Positions 46,201 through 58,833 of a DNA stretch of 64,000 bases are shown piece by piece; the stretch's first letter is position 1; each line of letters opens with the position of its first letter. Below the pieces are notes generated by a model that worked only from the letters and a program-made list of their open reading frames with translations, did no database searches and had not been told where the DNA came from. The translations under genes were made by a program, and so were the position numbers. This DNA comes from Centrapalus pauciflorus (taxonomy: Eukaryota > Streptophyta > Magnoliopsida > Asterales > Asteraceae): the NCBI GenBank assembly GCA_020465985.1, contig JAANYP010004347.1, positions 124,001 to 188,000 of the forward strand, written 5' to 3'.

Positions 46201-49200
46201 ACTTATGTTATTTAATCAATACATTAACTTCCATATCATCATTGTATCTCAATGCTCTTTTATCTTCACGATATGAGTTACAAATATGAATGAACGAACA
46301 TGTACTGTACAACCCATAATTGCCTTGATATATGCTTCGTAGAATTTTTATGGTTTCGAGTACTTTCGAGCCTGGATTTATGTCTTCCATAAACTTCTGT
46401 GATTCTAGTTTTTAATGCTTTGTTTTTTCTTCATTCCTACTAATATTGTTTCATTTCTAATTATGCAGATCTATGCTGAACAGATTGGAAACGTTATGAT
46501 AGATGCTCGTTCAACTGGAAAATATTATCACTGTAAGCTACTATGCTTATTGGCATTCACGTTCACCCAAGAGGACTTTATATCTCTGTGTTTTGTGGTT
46601 TTTATTCCTTTATTTACTTATCTCCTAAGGTTACAAGTACTAGTCAAAGTTTTTTTGTACCAAATCTACTGAGATTACTCTTAACTTTGGTCAACCTTTA
46701 CCCAAAAACATTATGATGGAGTTTTTAGTGTAGGTATTGCTTCCAATATTTACCATAAGTTTTTCACCAATGCATGCTCTTATATGTTATAAATATGGCA
46801 CACGTTTGCTAATTGTAAAGTTCTTATGCAGTTGTACGACTTATGGGGCGTGCTGCTTCACATATTACATTAGAGTGTGCTCTACAAACCCATCCAAACA
46901 TCACTCTTATCGGAGAGGAGGTACACATTTTGTTGCTTAATTCTTTTTGAAGATGTTCACATATCATGAAATTATGTCGGGCGGAAATAATTTTTCAGAT
47001 TTTTGTTTGTAATTTCTCCTTACCGTAGGTTGCCTCTCAGAAGATGACACTGAAAAAGGTTACTAACTACATAGCAGATGTAATTTGTAAAAGAGCCGAC
47101 CTTGGTTATAACTATGGCGTGATACTAATACCCGAAGGACTTATTGATTTCATTCCTGAGGTAAGCTCTTGAAAGCATATTTATTTACACCTGGCTAGAA
47201 TGTTGGAAATAGTGTGTTGGTATTTTATGACAACCTTATCTGTAGTGTAGTTCATTTCTCTACTTGTATCAATCATATTCTTGGCTGTAAGCTACCATCT
47301 GTATTCATTAGCTTTTCAAGAAAAGTTGTAACCGATATGTATTGGTGATTTGTAGGTGCAACAGCTTATTGCTGAACTAAATGAAATTTTGGCCCATGAA
47401 ACAGTAGATGAGAGCGGACTTTGGAAACAAAAACTTATTCCTCAATCATTACAGCTTTTTGAGTTGCTTCCTTCAGCAATTCAAGATCAATTGTTGCTTG
47501 AAAGAGATCCCCATGGAAATGTCCAGGTATTTATAAGCGCTGATGCTTTAGTAATCATTTTTATGTTGCATATTCGGATTCACACATTTGATATGTTGAA
47601 CTTGTTTTACGTTAGGTTGCCAAAATAGAAACAGAGAAAATGCTTATTCAAATGGTTGAAACTGAATTAGAGCAGAGGAAGCAAGTGGGTCAATATTCAT
47701 GCCAATTTAAAGGCCAATCCCACTTTTTCGGGTACTACACAATCCTTTCCACTCTTTGTTATGTTGTCAAAAGCAGACCTGAACTGAACCAAAATTACAA
47801 AATATTAGAACTGAAAACCTGATGATCTAATTCTAAATCCATTCGGTGTGGTTCCGTTCTAGAATCTGTTATATCCCAAACTAGAACCGGACACAAACTT
47901 GTAGTTTTCTAATTTAAATAATATAAACATAAAAGAATGGTTTTTTAAATATGAAAATTAGGTATCATATTGACAAAAAGAGCGTTTGGTACCAGCTCTT
48001 GACCGGACGTAACTGAGAATGGAACCAAAAACCTGGATTTAAAAACCTTTAGAACCGATAAGCATTACTAGACCAAATATAACCATTTCTGATTCTGACC
48101 CTTCAATTTTGTCCATTCGAACCAATTTTTGCAAACCCCTAGACCCTAGGTGATTCAATGTTTTACAAATCTTGCTAAAAGGTCATGATAACCTTGCATT
48201 TGGTTAAAAGATTTTTTTATGCGAATTATGATGGTTTAATTTTGAGTCACTTTCAGGTATGAAGGCCGGTGTGGTTTGCCATCAAACTTCGATTCTTCAT
48301 ACTGCTATGCATTGGGTTATGGTGCTGGAGCTCTGCTTCAGAGTGGAAAAACTGGATTAATATCTTCGGTGAGTATATTTATTTGAGATTCTTGTGTAGG
48401 TGGTGTGTAATTAACTTTCTAAAAATGTTATAAACTTCCACAAATGCTTGTTATCCTATATGAAGGTCGGGAATTTGGCTGCACCAGTTGCAGAATGGAC
48501 TGTTGGAGGAACTCCATTGACTTCATTGATGGACGTAGAGAGGAGACATGGTAAATCAACGAAATTGTTTGACAACAAATTTTCACTTTTTTGTTGCAGA
48601 CTTATCACTGTAATTGTTAAAATTGAAACACACACACACACACACACACGTACACAGTGGTTTGCGAGTACAGTTGATTTGGGAAATTTTAATAAATGTA
48701 AATGTGGAATGAAAAAAATTAAAAGAAATTTCCAACTTGGCATTTGTCTCTTGTTTTATAGTTTAGCTCATTTTTGCCAAGTGGTTTGTATCATTTTTCT
48801 CAGGAAGGGCAACAAAGACCAAATAAGATTGTTTGAAATTTCAATCACAAAAAGGAATAATCTAAATCATTCAAGTGCTGACAACCTTATTGAACATTTT
48901 TTACTTTTCATAAATTTTTTGTTATTTAGCTAAATATCATGCCATGTGGTAGGTAAATTTAAGCCCGTGATCAAGAAGGCTATGGTTGAGCTTGACGGTG
49001 AGTTTAATTAATTGCTTTGCCTTCGGTATCTAGTCTAAGCATATCCCAGCAACCTGTGATGTTATTATTCTAAAAATGCCGTCAATTCTAGGTGCACCGT
49101 TCAAGAAATTTAAGTCAAAACGGGAGGAGTGGGCCCTTCAAAATCGATATATTAGTCCCGGTATGCACTTGCTTCAATTTGGACATGTGTGTGTTTTAGG

Positions 49201-49320
49201 ATCAATAGTATGTGCCCCTAATTCTTTCATTAATTTATTACAGGTCCCATTCAGTTTACCGGACCCGTGGCTGATATCTCTAACCACACCCTATTGTTGG
49301 AGCTGGGAGTTCAAGTCTAG
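43281..49320 (+). CDS. PFP-BETA: pyrophosphate:fructose 6-phosphate 1-phosphotransferase, beta (catalytic) subunit
   Basis: Sixteen exons join to 565 residues, the usual size: 43281-43473, 44549-44704, 44799-44920, 45253-45306, 45420-45526, 46092-46197, 46469-46532, 46832-46920, 47029-47160, 47356-47526, 47616-47731, 48257-48368, 48466-48550, 48953-48997, 49092-49160, 49244-49320. All introns are GT-AG and frames fit. Motifs: GGQAPGGHN at residues 102-110, GGDDSNTN at 195-202, PKTIDGDL at 223-230 (catalytic aspartates) and MGR at 272-274. The enzyme reversibly converts fructose 6-phosphate and pyrophosphate into fructose 1,6-bisphosphate and phosphate in the cytosol, in a complex with alpha subunits and activated by fructose 2,6-bisphosphate. 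The conserved Asp in GGDD marks the pyrophosphate-using type. No stop or frameshift seen; intron 1 carries a SINE. Confidence 0.96.
43592..43824 (-). mobile_element. SINE in PFP-beta intron 1
   Basis: About 233 bp flanked by the 15-bp duplication ATTTGTGGATTTCAT (43577-43591 and 43825-43839). The T-run next to the left duplication is the poly(A) tail seen from the other strand, so the element reads on the minus strand. There it shows polymerase III boxes: A-like GCCCTGGTGG and B-like GGTTCGATCC. A second B-like GGTTCGATCC is on the plus strand near 43651. Not an intact tRNA gene. Confidence 0.88.
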
Positions 49321-52280
49321 GTACTCGGATGAACTTTCTGGTTACATTTCCTATCCCCCCCCCCCCCCCCCCCCCCCAAATTTTCTTTTTTTCTTTTTTA
49401 TGTGTTTTAGGCAAAATGTTTGTTTTCCTTCGAGTTTGAAGATGTTTTGCAATTGGAATCTAAGTTGGTCTTTACTCTTTTTGGTTTAGAATTATAAATC
49501 TAATCCTTGATTTGCTTATATAAAACTATTTGAATAAAGGCATCTTGGTTTTTTACCACCTTTTACAAGCCAAAATCTGTTTGGATTTTTGCCTTAAGAA
49601 GAATATACTTCATGATGCTTTCTGATTCTTGTTTTTATGTACGATACAACTCCTTGATGCACTCACTTTGAGACAAAGTGAATTCTTGGCTCGTAAAATG
49701 TTTCTGAAAGAACTGGACACTGAATCATGTTTGGTTGGCTAAAAATGGATTTGGAATCCGATTCCATTTTTGGTATGGTTCATAAAGCTATCAAAGGAAC
49801 TAGAATTAAATAATGTCAAATGATACATTAACTTTTTATTTTGTTTTTAAAATTTTTTGTTTTACAAAATATTTATAAAAATAAAAATATTACCATATTA
49901 TTGTGGTGTAGGGTGGGTTCAAGATGAGGGTAGGATAGAATAGGAGGTTCTAATGGGTGGGCTAAAATAGGTTCGGTGGTGGTAGTGTACTTAGTGTTAG
50001 TGTAATGGGTATACTAACCCCGAAGGTCTCTCGGCTTTGCCACGTAGGGCGGAGGCCGGCGGGCACACCCTTCTCGCTCCCCCCCCCCCCCCTCGGCCTC
50101 TCTCTCGTATGGCTTCTCTCTCTCTCTCTACCTTTTCTCTCTCTCTCTCTCTAAATTAATTAGGTAAATGAATATTGGGATAAAAAGAAAAAGGTGGACA
50201 GAGAAAATCTGACGCGACACTGAGACGTACAGAAAGATGGGATTTGGAAAAGATAGCTATTCTCATCTCCCTTAGTGATGGGGGGTGGTTGGTTGGTAGG
50301 GTAGTGCAGGATGGGATGGCATGTGTAGGGTAGACGGTATGGCGTGGGTAATGTGGTTGGGTAGACATATGGTAAAGATGGAATGGGTGATGTAAGGTCT
50401 AGTAAAGATAGGATGGTGTGGGTTATGAGTGGGTGGGGGTAGGCTGGTGTAGAGGTAGGATGATGGTTGGTGTAGAGGTAGGATGATGGTAGGACAGGTT
50501 GGGGTAGGCTGGTGTAGGATGGAATGGGGTAAAGTAATTGGATTCTATCTAAGTTAACATTTGGTTCGTCAAATAGAATTAGATGGAATTGGAATTTAGT
50601 TTATTTAGAATTTTTGATAACCAAGACAAATGTTTATAGGAATTTGACATTCACACACATTCAATAAGATTCAAACACACATGAATTAGATTCCAACTTA
50701 TATCTCTAATCAATTCTGGTGCCGACTCGGTACCGATTTATCTATTCGATGGTTTTGATTTTCTTGGATTTTAGTAGAGCTTATTAAGAACAAAAACTCC
50801 TGAAAGCTCTCTACCAAACATAGCGTTATATATGATAGAACTTGACAAGCGTCTAGTATATTTCATAAAAGGGTTCATATAGCATAAACATCTAAAGCTC
50901 ACCTCTAATAAAGCTAATACCTATCAAGGAATATTGCTATCAAACATATTTCTAATCATTAAGTAACTAAGTCCTTTAACTAATGAATATAGGCATATAT
51001 AGCTAATAATATACATAGCGGTTTACTTAAATACGATAAAGAATAAATTCAGATAGTGGTAGTTTCATGAATCTCTCTGTAATTACTCTTATTTACAAAC
51101 CATATGAACTTTATGCAACAGGTAAGCTGCTGACTACTTATAAAATGATAAGTTTCTGCATGATAGGTTGCTGACTTACTTTTTTGTTAATTTTATGATA
51201 TACAGTTATTCTATTTTTCTGTTATAAAAGTTAATATATTGTGTTTTATTCCTTTATAATAATATTATATTATAAACACTTTTATTTACAAACCCAAATA
51301 ATAGTAAACCAACCATGTAGTAAGTTGAACCAGATGCGCATGTAGTTTATTTTAATCTTTCATAAATAGGTGTTAAATTCTATTTATCATTTTAACATAA
51401 TATGCAGTTGTTTTGTTTTTGTGTTATACCTTTTAATATATTTTTATAAAAGTTCGAATATATCATTATCAACATTTCAATATAAAACTTATTACGAACT
51501 ATTTTTAAAAAATCAACTATTTTAATATTATTTCATTAGATAATATATAATTGTGTGTTGTTCTGTATAACCTATAATCTATTTTGTTTTATCTATTATA
51601 ACCGCATTATTATTATCTACATTTCAATATAAAATCATATCATCCATGGCACATTAAAATTTTTAGTTTTTTTTTTTTTAATTTATCGGACGAACAGTGA
51701 ACCAGCCTAGTAGGTAGCTAAATCAGACAAGTGAACAACTGCTTTAGTTCTTCATTCACAAACACGTGTAACTGTTTTATTATATTTTCTATTTTATATA
51801 ACTAAATTTTTTATAACTTTTACTATATTTGGTTTTATGAAAGTTTGAATATGTCATTATGAACGTATTGTTTTTATTAACATTTGGATATACAACTTAA
51901 TAATTTATTATCGAATAAACTTCTTCAAAAATAATTCTTTATAATTTTAAAAAATTTTATATAATATATTGTTGTTTAGTTTGTTATAATCTTTAATATA
52001 CTTTATTTTACAAATTTTTGAATACGTCGCTAGAAGCGCATTATTTTTATCTGTGTTTCAATATGAAATTTATTATCGCCCACACTATTTATGAATTTTA
52101 AAGTTTTTAATATTAACTTTTTTTTATAATACGTAACTATTTTATTTTTCTGATATAACTCTTAATATACATTTTTTATAACATTCAAATACCTCATTGT
52201 ATTTATTTTAAGTTTATTATATCTTCGATATAGATCTATTGTTGTACAAATTATTTTTAAAATTACAAAATCTTTAATGT
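49321..52280. other. 3' flank of PFP-beta and intergenic repeats
   Basis: A run of 23 C at 49355-49377 lies 35 bp after the PFP stop, and another of 14 C at 50079-50092. CT dinucleotides fill 50117-50152. The segment 50270-50530 is a G-rich irregular minisatellite built on GGTAGGATGATGG / GGTGTAGAGGTAG-like units. 51100-52280 is AT-rich without recognised content. Confidence 0.5.
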
Positions 52281-52289
52281 TAAATATTT

Positions 52290-52895
52290 GAGTAATGGAC
52301 ATTTTTGGTCCTTGTGGTTTGATGGTTTACCCGGATTCAGTCCCTTAACCATAATAAGGTCAAATTTAATCCCTATTTTGCTAATTTTGTGTCCTTTTAG
52401 TCCCTCGTCCGTTAAACTTAACGACACAACCGTTAAATTTGTAAAAATGACATTTTTACCCTTTTCATTGAGACATTTTTAGTCCCTATGGTTTTATTAT
52501 TTACCCATTTATAGTCCAACATTTATTTTATTTTATTTTATCTTTAATACTCTTATATTATTTATAGATATACATAATTCATTATAAACACACTTATTTT
52601 ATTTATAAATATAGTTATGTTTTAATATTTTATTTACATTTACTATTGTTCGTATTTTATTTAAAATTGAACTTTTATTTTAACTTAAATATATATTTCT
52701 TTACTAATTTATTTAAAGTTACTTTTCTTTATTAATTTTAATTTTTATAATATTATTGTTGACATTTATATATGTAATTTTGTTAGTTGTGTTTAAGTAA
52801 ATATAATATCGTCGATATTTTTCCTCTCCAAAGTCACTATTTCTTCAAGTATCTTCCAACCTAATCAATTATCGACACATAAATTATATTATATG
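52290..52895 (+). repeat. left long inverted repeat of the Mutator-like element
   Basis: Contains TTTGGTCCTTGTGGTTTGAT, ACGACACAACCGTTAAATTT and, near its inner end, TTTTTCCTCTCCAAAGTCAC, each matched inverted in 56740-57385. Similarity is high by eye with scattered differences. Confidence 0.85.
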
Positions 52896-52901
52896 TGTTG
52901 G

Positions 52902-52921
<20 letters not shown>

Positions 52922-52950
<29 letters not shown>

Positions 52951-52954
52951 TATA

Positions 52955-53031
<77 letters not shown>

Positions 53032-55158
53032 GTATGTAGATATGTATGTATGTAGATATGTATGTATGTATGTATATATGTATGTATGTAGATATGTATG
53101 TATGATGTATGTATTATATGTATGTATTAGTATGTTGTATGTATGTATGTATGTATTTTGATGTCTTTTGTTGTGTGTTGTATGTAGTGTATGTTCGTAT
53201 GTATGTATTGTATGTATGTATGTATGTATGTATGTATGTCTGTGTATGTATGTATGTATGTATGTAGTAGTATGTGTAGTGTCTATGTATGTATTATGTA
53301 TGTATGTATGTATGTATGTATGTATGTTATGTATGTTGTATGAGATTCGTATGTTGTATGTAGTAATGTATGTATTGTATGTAGTTATTATGTTGTATGT
53401 AGTATGTAGTGTTTCTGTATTGTATGTAGTATGTATGTTGTATGTATGTTATGTATGTATGTAGTATGTATTTATGTATGATGTATGTGATGTATGTATG
53501 TAGTATGATGATGTTATGATGTATGTATGTATTGTATGTATGTTGTATGTTTTTTATTTAGTCTGTATGTATTGTCTGTATGTATGTAGTATGTATTTTA
53601 TGTATGTATGTATGTCATTGTAGTATGTTATGGTAGGTGTATGTAGTATGTATGTATGTATGTAGTATGTATGTATGTATGTATGTATAGTTATGTATGT
53701 ATGTATGTATTAGTATGTTGTATTGTATTAGTAGTCGTATGTATGTATGTTGTATGTATGTATGTATGTATTGTATGTATGTATTGTATGTATTGCTATG
53801 TATGTATGTATGTCTGTATGTATGTATTTTTTGTACTGTATTCTGAGTATGTATGTGTAGTATGTATGTATGTATGTATGTATGTATGTATGTATTTATG
53901 TATGTTGCATGTATGTATGTATTGTATGTTTTATTCTGTATGGTATGTATGTATTGTAATGTATTTTATGTTATGTATGTATATGATGTATTATGTATGT
54001 ATGTATAGTATTGTATGTCTGTCTGAGCATTTTATGTATGTAGTGTAGTATGTATGTATTGTATTGATGTATGTAGTGTATGTATGTGTTATGTATGTAT
54101 GTATGTATTGTCACCTTGGTATGATCATGTGTACGTATTCTGTATGTATGTATGTATGTATGTATATGTATGTATGCTGTATGTATGTATGTATTGTATT
54201 TGTAGTACTGTGTATGTATGTATGTATGTATGTATTATGTATGTATGTATTGTATGTCTGTAGTGTATGTATTGTATGTATTTATGTATGTATGTTATAT
54301 GTAGTATGTATGTTTGTATGTATGAGTTATTATGTATTGTCTGTATTAGATCTATTGATTGTATGTATATTGGTATGTAGTATGATGTATGTATGTATTT
54401 GTATGTATGTTGATGTATGTATGATTGTATGTTGTATGTATGTCTGATGTATGTATGTATGATCGATGTAGTATGTATGTATGTATGTCTGTATGTTGTA
54501 TGTATGTTATGTATGTATGTAGACTTATGTGTATATTATGTATGTAGTAGTATGTATGTATGTATGTATGTATGTAGTATGTATGTATGTATGTATGTAT
54601 GTATGTATGTATATGTATTTGTATGTATGTATGTCTGTATTTGTATGTATGTATGTATGTATTGTATGTATGTATGCTGTATGTATGTATGTGTATCTGT
54701 ATTGTATGTGTGTATGATTGTATGTCTGTCTGTAGTTGTCGCTGTCTTGTATTCTTTGCTGTTGTTGTATGCTGTATGTATGTATGTTATGTATGTTGTA
54801 TGTATGTATTAGTATTGTATGTATGTTTTTGTATGTATGTATGTATGTAGTATCGTATGTAGTTGTATGTATGTATGTATGATGTATGTATGGTAGCTGT
54901 ACTGTATGTATTGTATTATGTATGTAGTATGTATGTCTGATGTATGTTGTATGTAGTATGTATAGTATTGTATGTATGTTTATGTATGTTGTATGTATGT
55001 AGTATTGTATTTCCTGTAGTATGTATGTATGTATGTATGAGTTTATGTATGTATGTATTTTTGTATGTCGTAGTATGATATCTTTGTAGTTGTATGTAGT
55101 GTATGTATGTATGTATGTATGTATGTATTTATGTATGTATGTAGTATGTATGTATTTG

Positions 55159-55192
<34 letters not shown>

Positions 55193-55640
55193 TGTATGTA
55201 TGTATGTTATGTCGTTTATGTAGTGTATGTATGTATGTATGTATGTATGTATGTATTTATTGTATGTATGTATGTGTATGTATGTTGATGTATGTATGTA
55301 TGTATGTATGTATGTATGTTCTATGTATGTATGTATGTATGTATGTATGTATGTATTTATGAGTATAGTATTGTATGTATGTTATGTATGTCTGTTATGT
55401 ATGTATTGTATGTCGTATTTGTATTTGATTTGTTATGTATTTGTATGTACTGTATTGTATGTATGGATGTGTATGTAGTTGTATGTATGTATGTTGATGT
55501 ATTGTATGTTGTATGTAGTGTATGTAGTAGTATGTATGTATGTAATGTATGTATGTTATGTATGTATGTAGTATGTAGTATGTATGTATTGTGCTGTATG
55601 TATGTTGGTATGATGTATTTTATGTGTTGTATTTTAATAC
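52922..55640. repeat. 2.7-kb degenerate (TATG)n tetranucleotide array
   Basis: Almost entirely TATG units with many one- or two-base losses (TATGTTG, TATGTAG, TATTG) and a (TA)n block at about 52957-53019. Frames through it, such as repeats of MYVC, are artefacts of the repeat. The rate of small indels may be biological slippage or uncorrected long-read error. Confidence 0.95.
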
Positions 55641-55734
55641 ACATGAACTGTTTATGTATATAATTTAGTCTGGATATAAATTATATAGATATATATAATG
55701 ATATATATATATATATACTATATTACTATATATA

Positions 55735-56020
55735 TAGGTGCGGTTCCGGTGGGTTCAATGGAGAACCTTCATGCATCGAAGAACCTTGAAGAACCTCCAT
55801 GCACCACCACAAATGCATCACAATTCCCCCGTAATGCATCATTATTTCTACGTGATGCATCAAATTCTCGAGTGATGCATCGATTTTTACATTATTTCCA
55901 CTTGATGTATCAAATTCCCGCGTGATGCATCGATTTCCACGTGATGCATTTCAGTTTTTCCAGCGATGCATTGTGGTTCTCCAAGGTTCTTCGATGCATA
56001 AGGTTCTCCATTGAACCCAC

Positions 56021-56022
<2 letters not shown>
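55735..56022. mobile_element. ATGCATC-rich inverted-repeat element in (TA)n, copy 1
   Basis: Ends GTGGGTTCAATGGAGAACC and GGTTCTCCATTGAACCCAC are inverted repeats. The interior has repeated TGATGCATC units. Left flank is TA-rich, right flank a (TA)n run (56023-56068). Same family as 58085-58330 and 60738-60996. Confidence 0.8.

Positions 56023-56068
<46 letters not shown>
56023..56068. repeat. (TA)n run between two embedded elements
   Basis: About 23 units separating the ATGCATC-family copy from the GGTACCACC-family copy. Confidence 0.95.
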
Positions 56069-56071
<3 letters not shown>

Positions 56072-56652
56072 AGTGAGTACCACCTACTACACAACGCACC
56101 CGCAGGTATCACTCGTAAAATTATTTTTTCACAAACATGTTTTAATTAACATTACACAGGTAATATGTGAATTTCACGCAAATTCGAACACTCTAAGGTG
56201 CCGTTTGGATTGCATGATTTTAAAATGATGGATTCTAAAATGATGGATTCTAAAATGATAGGATTTTAAAATTATTAGGGGGGTGAGTGCATTATGAAAT
56301 TAGGAGAAGTGTGGAATGTGAAATCCTAAATGAAGCTAAATCCTTTCATTTTAGTTTTTATCCAAACATGACATAGAAGGATTTCTAAATCCAAATCCTA
56401 AATGAGTTGTTAAAATCCTACAAACCAAACGCCACCTAAGTGCATGAAATCACGCACCACATATATGCAAAATTATGTAAGTGTGCGTTCACATCAATTT
56501 TTAGGAGCTAGAAGATGTGAATATATGTGAAATTTACATATAATCTTCATAATGTTAATTAAAACATGTTTCTGAAATAAAAATATAAAAAAAAATTTAA
56601 AGGTGGTAGCTTCTGGTGCGCTGTATAAGTAGTGGTACTCTCTCGAACCATA

Positions 56653-56655
<3 letters not shown>
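56069..56655. mobile_element. GGTACCACC-family inverted-repeat element in (TA)n, copy 1, interrupted
   Basis: Left end AAGTGAGTACCACCTACTAC, right end GTGGTACTCTCTCGAACC; arms are imperfect inverted repeats containing CATGTTTTAATTAACATTA and its inverse. A 240-bp MITE (56197-56436) splits it. The (TA)n run 56656-56713 and a (TG)n run to 56732 follow. Confidence 0.75.
56197..56436. mobile_element. Tourist-like MITE nested in the preceding element
   Basis: Ends GGTGCCGTTTGGATTG and AACCAAACGCCACC, flanked by TAA at 56194-56196 and 56437-56439. The related copy at 61561-61945 reads GAACACTCTAAGTGCATGAA without the insert, giving the empty site. Confidence 0.9.

Positions 56656-56732
<77 letters not shown>
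56656..56732. repeat. (TA)n then (TG)n microsatellite
   Basis: About 29 TA units followed by about 10 TG units, just inside the right long inverted repeat of the Mutator-like element. Confidence 0.95.
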
Positions 56733-56733
<1 letters not shown>

Positions 56734-56739
56734 AATATT

Positions 56740-57385
56740 TTCAAGTATCTTCCAATGTCATTATTTCTTCAACTATATTCACATATGTATATAATTTATG
56801 TGTCAATAATTGACTAGGTTCGAAGATATTTGAAGTAATAGTGACTTTGGAGAGGAAAAATATCGATGATATTATATCTACTTAAACACAACTAACAAAA
56901 TTACATATATAAATGTCAACAATAATATTATAAAAATTAAAATTAATAAAGAAGATGAACTTTAAATAAATTAGTAAAGAAAATATATAAATTTAATTAA
57001 AATAAAAGTTAAATTTTAAATAAAATACGAACAATAGTAAGTGTATAAAATATTAAAATTTAAGTATATTTATAAATAAAATAAGTGTGTTTATAATAAA
57101 TTAAGTATATCTATAAATAATATAATTATAAAAATAAAATAAAATAAAATAAATGTTGGACTATAAATGGGTAAATAATAAAATCATAGGAACTAAAAGC
57201 GTCTCAATGAAAAGGGTAAAAATATCATTCTTACAAATTTAACGGTTGTGTCGTTAAGTTTAAGGGACGATGGACTAAAAGGGCACAAAATTAGCAAAAT
57301 AGGGATGAAATTTGACCTTATTAAGGTTAAGGGACTGAATCCGGATAAACCATCAAACCACAAGGACCAAAAATGTCCTTTACTC
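56740..57385 (-). repeat. right long inverted repeat of the Mutator-like element
   Basis: Reverse-complement counterpart of 52290-52895 (GTGACTTTGGAGAGGAAAAA near the inner end, CAAACCACAAGGACCAAAAA near the outer end). Confidence 0.85.
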
Positions 57386-57536
57386 TAAATATTTTTATAG
57401 AATTGCATAACCTAAATTTGATGTAGAATTGTATATACAAATTCGTCCACATATTAGATTAATCCAATGGTATTGATTAAATGGATTGTGTGGAATTAGT
57501 AAAAGAAAATTGATATTAGTAATTTTTTGACTCTTA

Positions 57537-57909
57537 GAGGGCGTTTGGATTTGCGTTAAAAACGAGATTATTAGCTTATTAAGTTACAATAACGCAAATA
57601 ATTGGTTTAAATTGTTTGGATTGCATACGTTAATAAGTGATTATTTGCGTTTAGAATTAATCCTACCACACTTTTTTATAAGTTAAAAAATGTAGCTTAT
57701 TTGGTTAATAAGTGATTATTTAGTCATTTTACAAGTTAAAACGCAAATCCAAACACTTTAAAAACTGATTATTTTATAATTATGATAGCAAACAACAGAA
57801 GTTAAACCAAACACTACATTTTCGGCAACACATTTTGTTACAGTTATTATCTGATTATTAGTTCCCAAAACGCTACAACAGTTTTTCAAACGCAAATTTA
57901 AACACCCTC
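57537..57909. mobile_element. Tourist-like MITE (373 bp)
   Basis: Ends GAGGGCGTTTGGATTTGCGT and ACGCAAATTTAAACACCCTC form inverted repeats, flanked by TTA at 57534-57536 and 57910-57912. The interior has several TTGGATTGCATACG / AACGCAAATCCAAAC motifs. Non-coding. Confidence 0.85.
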
Positions 57910-57989
57910 TTAAAATTGTCAAATATTGGTAATAGCAAAAACCACATTAGCAAAACTATATCCTATTTTAATATTGATAACTTTTAAAT

Positions 57990-57991
<2 letters not shown>

Positions 57992-58084
<93 letters not shown>
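57992..58084. repeat. (TA)n microsatellite
   Basis: About 46 uninterrupted units, directly left of an ATGCATC-family copy. Confidence 0.95.
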
Positions 58085-58087
<3 letters not shown>

Positions 58088-58330
58088 GGATCAATGGAAA
58101 ACCACCATGCACCGGAAAACTTGTGAAAATCGCACTGCACCACCATAAATGCATCAAATTCCCCGCGTGATGCATCAAAATCCCTCGTGATGCATCAAAT
58201 TTCACACGTGATGCATCATCTTATTTACGATCATGCCACCGCGTTTTTCATGAAATGCACCAAATCGGACGGTATGCGTAGGTTTCCATAGTTTCACGTG
58301 CATAGTGGTTTTCCATTGAACCCACCCCTA
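58085..58330. mobile_element. ATGCATC-rich inverted-repeat element in (TA)n, copy 2
   Basis: Ends GATCAATGGAAAACCACCAT and GTGGTTTTCCATTGAACCC, with internal units such as GCGTGATGCATCAAAATCCC. Right flank TATATATATA. It is in opposite orientation to copy 3 at 60738: the passage with CGGACGGTATGCGTAGG matches CCTACGCAAACCGTCCG there. Confidence 0.82.
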
Positions 58331-58833
58331 TATATATATACACCATAAAATTGATAAGTTTATACACTTTAAAACGAGACTAGTCATGATATATATTTTT
58401 TCAAAAAAATTTTAGGTGTTTATTTTTCGTAAAAAAGAAGTTGGTAGTCAAACTTGGTGGACTAATTAATTTAATGTTAATCACATAATTATCATTTTAT
58501 CCATAGTGTTATATCATAATCTTATGGTATAAATTGGTTTCACAGTTTTGCACCAAATTAAGGTTCTACAATGATTACAATCCTATTTATATATAATATA
58601 AAGTTATTTTGTTTTTCCAATATAGCGTTTAAATTAATATGTTTTATAAAAATTTAAAATTATCAAACGTACGGAGCTAAAAAAAAACCTCATTAAGTTG
58701 AAAGATTGTTTTTGAATCTAAGAATTATTTCTATTTTCAACTTACTATTAAAAGAAGTGTTATGACCTTGAGGGGTGTACTTTTTATTTTCACTAATTTC
58801 TTCAAGAAATCTTGGATGGACCAACAATATTTG
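58331..58833. other. spacer, no gene seen
   Basis: AT-rich DNA between two transposons; nothing recognised. Confidence 0.4.

Larger units (their letters stand above)
52290..57385. mobile_element. Mutator-like non-autonomous element with long terminal inverted repeats (5.1 kb)
   Basis: Begins GAGTAATGGACATTTTTGG and ends, on the other strand, GAGTAAAGGACATTTTTGG. Flanked by the 9-bp TAAATATTT at 52281-52289 and 57386-57394, the size of Mutator duplications; the core AAATATTT is self-complementary, which slightly weakens this. Inverted repeats of about 600 bp (52290-52895, 56740-57385) enclose a (TATG)n array and two TA-embedded elements. No transposase. Confidence 0.7.

Noticed and set aside
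52895..55663. Many overlapping open frames coding MYVC-type repeats
   Set aside because: They are translations of the (TATG)n array, present in several frames and on both strands, with no domain or initiation context.
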